DNA from: Neospora caninum Liverpool
Taxonomy: Eukaryota; Apicomplexa; Conoidasida; Eucoccidiorida; Sarcocystidae
DNA: 64,000 nucleotides
Assembly: GCF_000208865.1 (NCBI RefSeq)
Contig: NC_018385.1
Span: forward strand, 2,214,724-2,278,723
Reading direction: 5' to 3'
The translations under genes were made by a program, and so were the position numbers. Positions 60,101 to 64,000 of the stretch are shown in pieces. The notes below the pieces were generated by a model. That model was not told where the DNA came from. It worked only from the letters and a program-made list of their open reading frames with translations, and did not search any database. Position 1 is the first letter of the stretch. Each line of letters opens with the position of its first letter.

Positions 60101-61220
60101 TGCAGGCTTCGGAACAGGGTCGTGGAGGTCGGGGCGCTGACAGCTCATTTCCTTAGCAGGATTGTCAGGGCAGCGGCGCGGGTAAGAGGCATGACTGCAG
60201 ATACGCTGCGTCAGCAACGCATTAATCCCAAGTCATCTGAGAGGACCGCCGACTGCTTCGACAGGTGCTACTAGTACGCACTTGTAGCGGGATATTCGGC
60301 TCCCATGCTTGCTCGAAACAGGTTTGTGAACCGCCCACGATGTCATATCAGTGTCGGATGGAGGCTATGATGGAGGCCGTCGGCGGGCGCTACATGTGAT
60401 GCCGCCCGTAGCTTTGTCGAGCCGAGCACAGGGGAGTGCGTCCGTTCGAGCGGAGGACAGCGGAATAAGACATCGTAGCGTCCCGCCTCTTGTTGCACGA
60501 TCAAAGGATCCACATTCATTCAGTCGCAGCGTGGAAGGGAAGCTTTACAACTGCGTTTTATTGCGTGTGTGTCGTGCATCTCCTCCCCGACTCCCCCTTC
60601 GGCTTGCAGTGTGTGACGTGTGATTAGTTCCTCGGTTGTAGCATCAGGGTCGCGATTGAGCAAAACCTCCACGTGCACTCTGACCTGCTTCGTGTTGTAC
60701 CTTCGGCTCGGCAGACCGGATTTCCACCAGTAACCTCCGTTGCGCTGTGGCTTGAGGCGTGTGGTGAGAAAGCTGGAAACATGTGCATGTAGAGGGAAGG
60801 GCGGCCAGGTGCCCCGGCATCGAAGTGGCTCGCCGGTGTCCCGGAGTCTGTTCCTCTCCAGTGGCTTTCTGGTGTTTTTTCGGTCTTGAAACATTAGTAG
60901 ACAGGGTCGCCGGAGCCGTACTGCCTGTCCCGCCGTGACGTGATATTGAGCAGCAGCGCCCTTTGAGGAAATCGCTGCGGTGAGATCCCACGACTGCTCT
61001 TAAGTAATGTCGGTTCTGCCAACGTTCACGTCACGCATTTCCTCTTCAGCAGGCTGCGAGCCTGTGGCGACCGGATCTCATCCTATCCATCCAATCCGTG
61101 GCACGACACGTCTGGCGTTGTCTGGCTTCCCCAACAGACTGTAAGCAGCAAGTCGAGAGTGTGGACAACCCCTGGCCCGACGGTTGATACTAGAGCGAGC
61201 GAATCGGGGGTGTCAGCGCG
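60101..61220. repeat. Diverged satellite with a period of about 1.7 kb, unit 2 (partial)
   Basis: Second unit of the diverged family. An insertion of about 25 bases around 60437 distinguishes it from unit 1. A third partial copy follows at about 63600-64000 and runs off the window. Confidence 0.85.
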
Positions 61221-61439
61221 GCATGTCCAGACGTGAGACGGATGCCGCCGGAGGACAGCAGGAGGTTATTCGTGCACGTAGGGGGGGGTACCAGTTGGAG
61301 CGGGTGGTTCTACGGGCGACTAGCCAGGGAGCCTGGAGGGGCGAGGCAGTGGCCCAGAGGTAAGGAGGCTGGAGTTGGGTCTTCCTGTTGCTGGCGACGT
61401 CACATATTGTCTCGGTGCGATTTGCGAGAGGCAGGATAG

Positions 61440-61870
61440 TACTGTGGAGGCAAGGACAGGCTATGGGAGAGATGGGGGGGTAGGTCTCTGGATAGCATTG
61501 CGTATTGAGGAGCAAGGCGACGCTCTAATACCAGAAAGGGTTGACTGGTTGTCCATCGTTTCACACGCACATGGGGGTGCTAATACTGAGGCTCTTAGGT
61601 CTTTCCCTTTTTCTGGCGTTTAGCATGAGGGCGTAGGTGTTCCAGAACCTGCTGGAAACGAAACACGTGCTTCGTGTTGAATAGGCGTCTACGTACTGCA
61701 TGGTAGCGTTGGCGAATTGTATGTAAGCGGACCCAGCGTGTGGTGCGTGATGTGTGCATGCGTTTAGGACCATGATGCGTGACCATCGAGACTCGCTGTG
61801 GCAGTCGAGGCGCTCGCAGTGCACCGATATTGGCGGGTCGTGAGCGCAGGAGTGTGGGCAATAGGTGTGA
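61440..61870. repeat. Diverged copy of the 46.4-46.85 kb leader segment
   Basis: Homologous to 46400-46853 by shared phrases and order. It is followed by an AT-rich insert and then by a piece of the 1,678-bp satellite. Confidence 0.7.
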
Positions 61871-61899
61871 CGGCAGACGGGAGTGCTACTTCTCCAACT

Positions 61900-62050
61900 A
61901 GATGTTGAACGCCAGCAAATGCACAAGATGCTTCTGAAGTATATCTAAGTGCTAGAATGTTACTCCTAATGCTTTGGAGTACAAAACTCATTGAAACAAA
62001 GAGCCCAAAGCTGAATGATTAATTTAGAATCAGAGCACACCGATGAGTGC
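61900..62050. other. AT-rich insert inside the repeat region
   Basis: About 150 bases with an A/T-rich composition unlike the surrounding G-rich repeats separate the leader copy from the satellite piece. No partner is seen elsewhere in the window. It may be an insertion, possibly of organellar origin; this is not established. Confidence 0.45.
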
Positions 62051-62075
62051 GTGAGCGACCGCTGCATTTGTTGCC

Positions 62076-63286
62076 GTGTAGGAAGGCCTCCACGGGGTTC
62101 TTCAGCCCTCAAAAGTACGCATACCTCGGGCCAGCGTCGGCGATGACGTCTATAATTGGGGATCGAAATTGCAACGTATGCAGTGTTGCCGACGGGGCTT
62201 GGCTTTTGATCGAAGGTCATCAACGGCAGTTACAGGCCATGCCGCGCATCACCCGTCCGAATCGTGAAAACGCGTGTGAAATGTCGTAATGTGCTTGCGT
62301 ACAGAGCGGCGGGAGAAAGCGTGTCCCCTCAGAGACGTCGAAACAGAAGGGGCCCGACAACGCCATCTGAATTTGCGCAAGGGTTGCTTCTTTCTCCGAT
62401 CCGCGTGTTCCACCAATGTGCTTCATTCGTTCTTAGGTTTCCCGGCCACATCTTAGCGGGAATGCGCTATGGCCGGGGAGCAGGCGAGGGGCTACGTGGA
62501 GGCAGCTCGAGATCCGTTGTGTTGTATCTGCCTTCGAGAAGACGTTAGGCCTTTCGTGGATTCCCAGGAGTGCGGCCCATGTTGGGGCGCTTCGACAATG
62601 TGCCAGTCATACGTGTGCGGACAGAGTGGCCGAAGCCTGTTTCGGGAGGTTGCCGGGTCCGCATGAGAACAGGCCTGTCCTTGCCGTACATCTGCGTCCT
62701 GAACAGGGACACAGTGTCTGAATACTCCGGCGGAGTCTTGCATCGGCTTGGTACGACTGGTCTCGTTGTGATGGTGCTTGTGGGGCGGGCAGCAATGCGC
62801 GACGGGGCTGAGGGCACTGACGGATCCCTGCAAAGGACGATTGGTTGCGTGGCAGGTGATTGCATGACTTCCCACAATATGCCTGCGTGGTGACTTGTGG
62901 TATTATATCGCAGCTTGTAGGCGCACGTTGGACGGCTCTTGGAGTTGATGAGAGGATGGACCGTGATGTGGGTGCGACAGATTCAGGGGCGTTTCGGCTG
63001 CACGACCGCGGGCACGTGATTGGCGGATGACACCGGCGGGCGCCAGGAGCGGTGCTCTGGTCGCAGCGTCTTGGTCGCAGTGGGAAGAGGCGCTGGTTCG
63101 TGGGATTGTTTGTGCAGGGCGACTGCGCGGACGTCTGAAGGAGAGAGGCAGAGGAGCGGCAGCTGGCAGGGGAGAGTGTGGCATTCGGGTGCAGTGCCGC
63201 ATGGCCTCTCGATGACTCGATGGAATGCGTGAGAGATGGGAGGCTCCCACTAGGCGAGCGCCAGTGGCGTGGAAATGCGTGGAATG
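62076..63286. repeat. Isolated, near-identical piece of the 1,678-bp satellite
   Basis: Corresponds to 48553-49762 of copy 2 with almost the same length (1,211 against 1,210 bases). The interior, from about 62220, differs at only a few positions, although it lies more than 5 kb from the array. Both ends stop abruptly. Confidence 0.95.
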
Positions 63287-64000
63287 CAACCGCTTGATGA
63301 GGTTCATGCATCGTCTCCATTGCTGATGGAACGAGAGAGAATACGGGTCGGAATGCAATGGGGCAGTGCGAACCGATGCGTCAATCTAAGGTCGGCAAGT
63401 CGTGGGTGGCTGCCCACTGTCTGAGAATAGCGCCGAGGGGTTGACAGGGCGGCCCCTACCCACTTCACCTTCGTGTTGGTCCTCAGATTCAGGATGTAAT
63501 GCAGTTAGACATAAGGTGCTTTAGGACGGAACACGAGTTTAATTCGATGAGCTCGTGGTGCATGAGTGTGAGAGTTGGCCTTGCACGTCGGGCGGATTTC
63601 ACGTACGTTCCATGAACACGATGAGGCGAAAGCTTCGGTGCAGGGTGGTGGAGATCAAGGCGCCGACAGCTCATTTCTTTAGCAGGATTGTCAGGGCAGC
63701 CGTCGGGGAAAAGAGGCATGACTGCGTATATGCTGCGACAGCAACGCATTAATCCCAATTCATCTGAGAGGACCGCGGAGTGTTTCGGCAGCTGCTACAA
63801 GTACGCACGTGTCAAGTGATATTTGGTCACGACGCTAGTTCAAGAGCGAGTTACGGACCTCCCACAATGTCACATCACTGACGACGTTTCGAGCTTGATT
63901 GGTGACGCCGGCCGGAGCTACACGAGATAGGGCCCGTTACCTGCTCGAGCCGAGCACATCGGAATGAGATATCGTAGCGTCCTGTCTCTTGTTGCGTGAT
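63287..64000. repeat. Partial third unit of the diverged 1.7-kb family, to window end
   Basis: From about 63600 the sequence matches 58401-58780 and 60101-60500. The first 300 bases (63287-63600) have no clear partner. No gene is seen. Confidence 0.75.

Noticed and set aside
33286..64000. CRISPR array, transposon or retroelement as the source of the repeats
   Set aside because: Units are long, with no short regular spacers, no terminal inverted or long terminal repeats, and no recognisable transposase or reverse transcriptase frame.

Overview
The window looks like nuclear DNA of a tissue-cyst coccidian apicomplexan (Toxoplasma gondii or a close relative such as Hammondia or Neospora). The genes are long, with many short exons separated by GT-AG introns of about 190-720 bases. 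TGCATGC motifs lie in the putative promoters, and the proteins carry poly-serine and acidic low-complexity inserts not expected in other eukaryotic homologues. The genus is an inference. Gene identities come from reading translated exons against known protein families by eye. Intron boundaries were chosen by GT-AG sites, reading phase and conserved residues, without transcript data.

Left part, 1-33 kb, single-copy genes. From left to right: the 3' end of a RAD23 gene (plus strand, 79-1290); a 3.1-kb gap with a strong hairpin; a 14-exon VPS54 gene (plus, 4405-16714, about 2,070 residues), a GARP tethering subunit; a poorly understood minus-strand stretch (about 17.1-19.3 kb) that may be an uncharacterised gene or relic; a nine-exon NOL10/ENP2 gene (minus, 27027-21006), a small-subunit processome WD40 protein; a divergent promoter; a two-exon tubulin cofactor A gene (plus, 28291-29366); an unassigned 2.7-kb stretch; and a two-exon gene for a small predicted secreted, single-pass membrane protein resembling dense granule proteins (plus, 32055-32829).

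Right part, about 33.3-64.0 kb, contains no gene I can support. It is a mosaic of satellite-like repeats: monomers of roughly 350-390 bp around 33-38 and 44-45 kb; a 2-kb block present twice 8,332 bp apart; a tandem duplication with a 1,843-bp period (38.8-42.5 kb); a six-copy array with a 1,678-bp period (46.85-56.87 kb); a more diverged family with a period of about 1.7 kb (58.4-61.2 kb); and a near-identical isolated piece of the 1,678-bp satellite at 62.08-63.29 kb. Short core elements recur in nearly all these families, so they probably share ancestry. The sampled plus strand has more G than C. This fits a subtelomere-like region; no telomeric repeat array is seen.

The genes are unrelated housekeeping functions (proteasome shuttling/DNA repair, vesicle tethering, ribosome biogenesis, tubulin folding) plus one possible parasite-specific secreted protein. 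No operon-like logic is expected. The most unusual content is the repeat mosaic and its patchwork of sequence exchange, not a new protein system.
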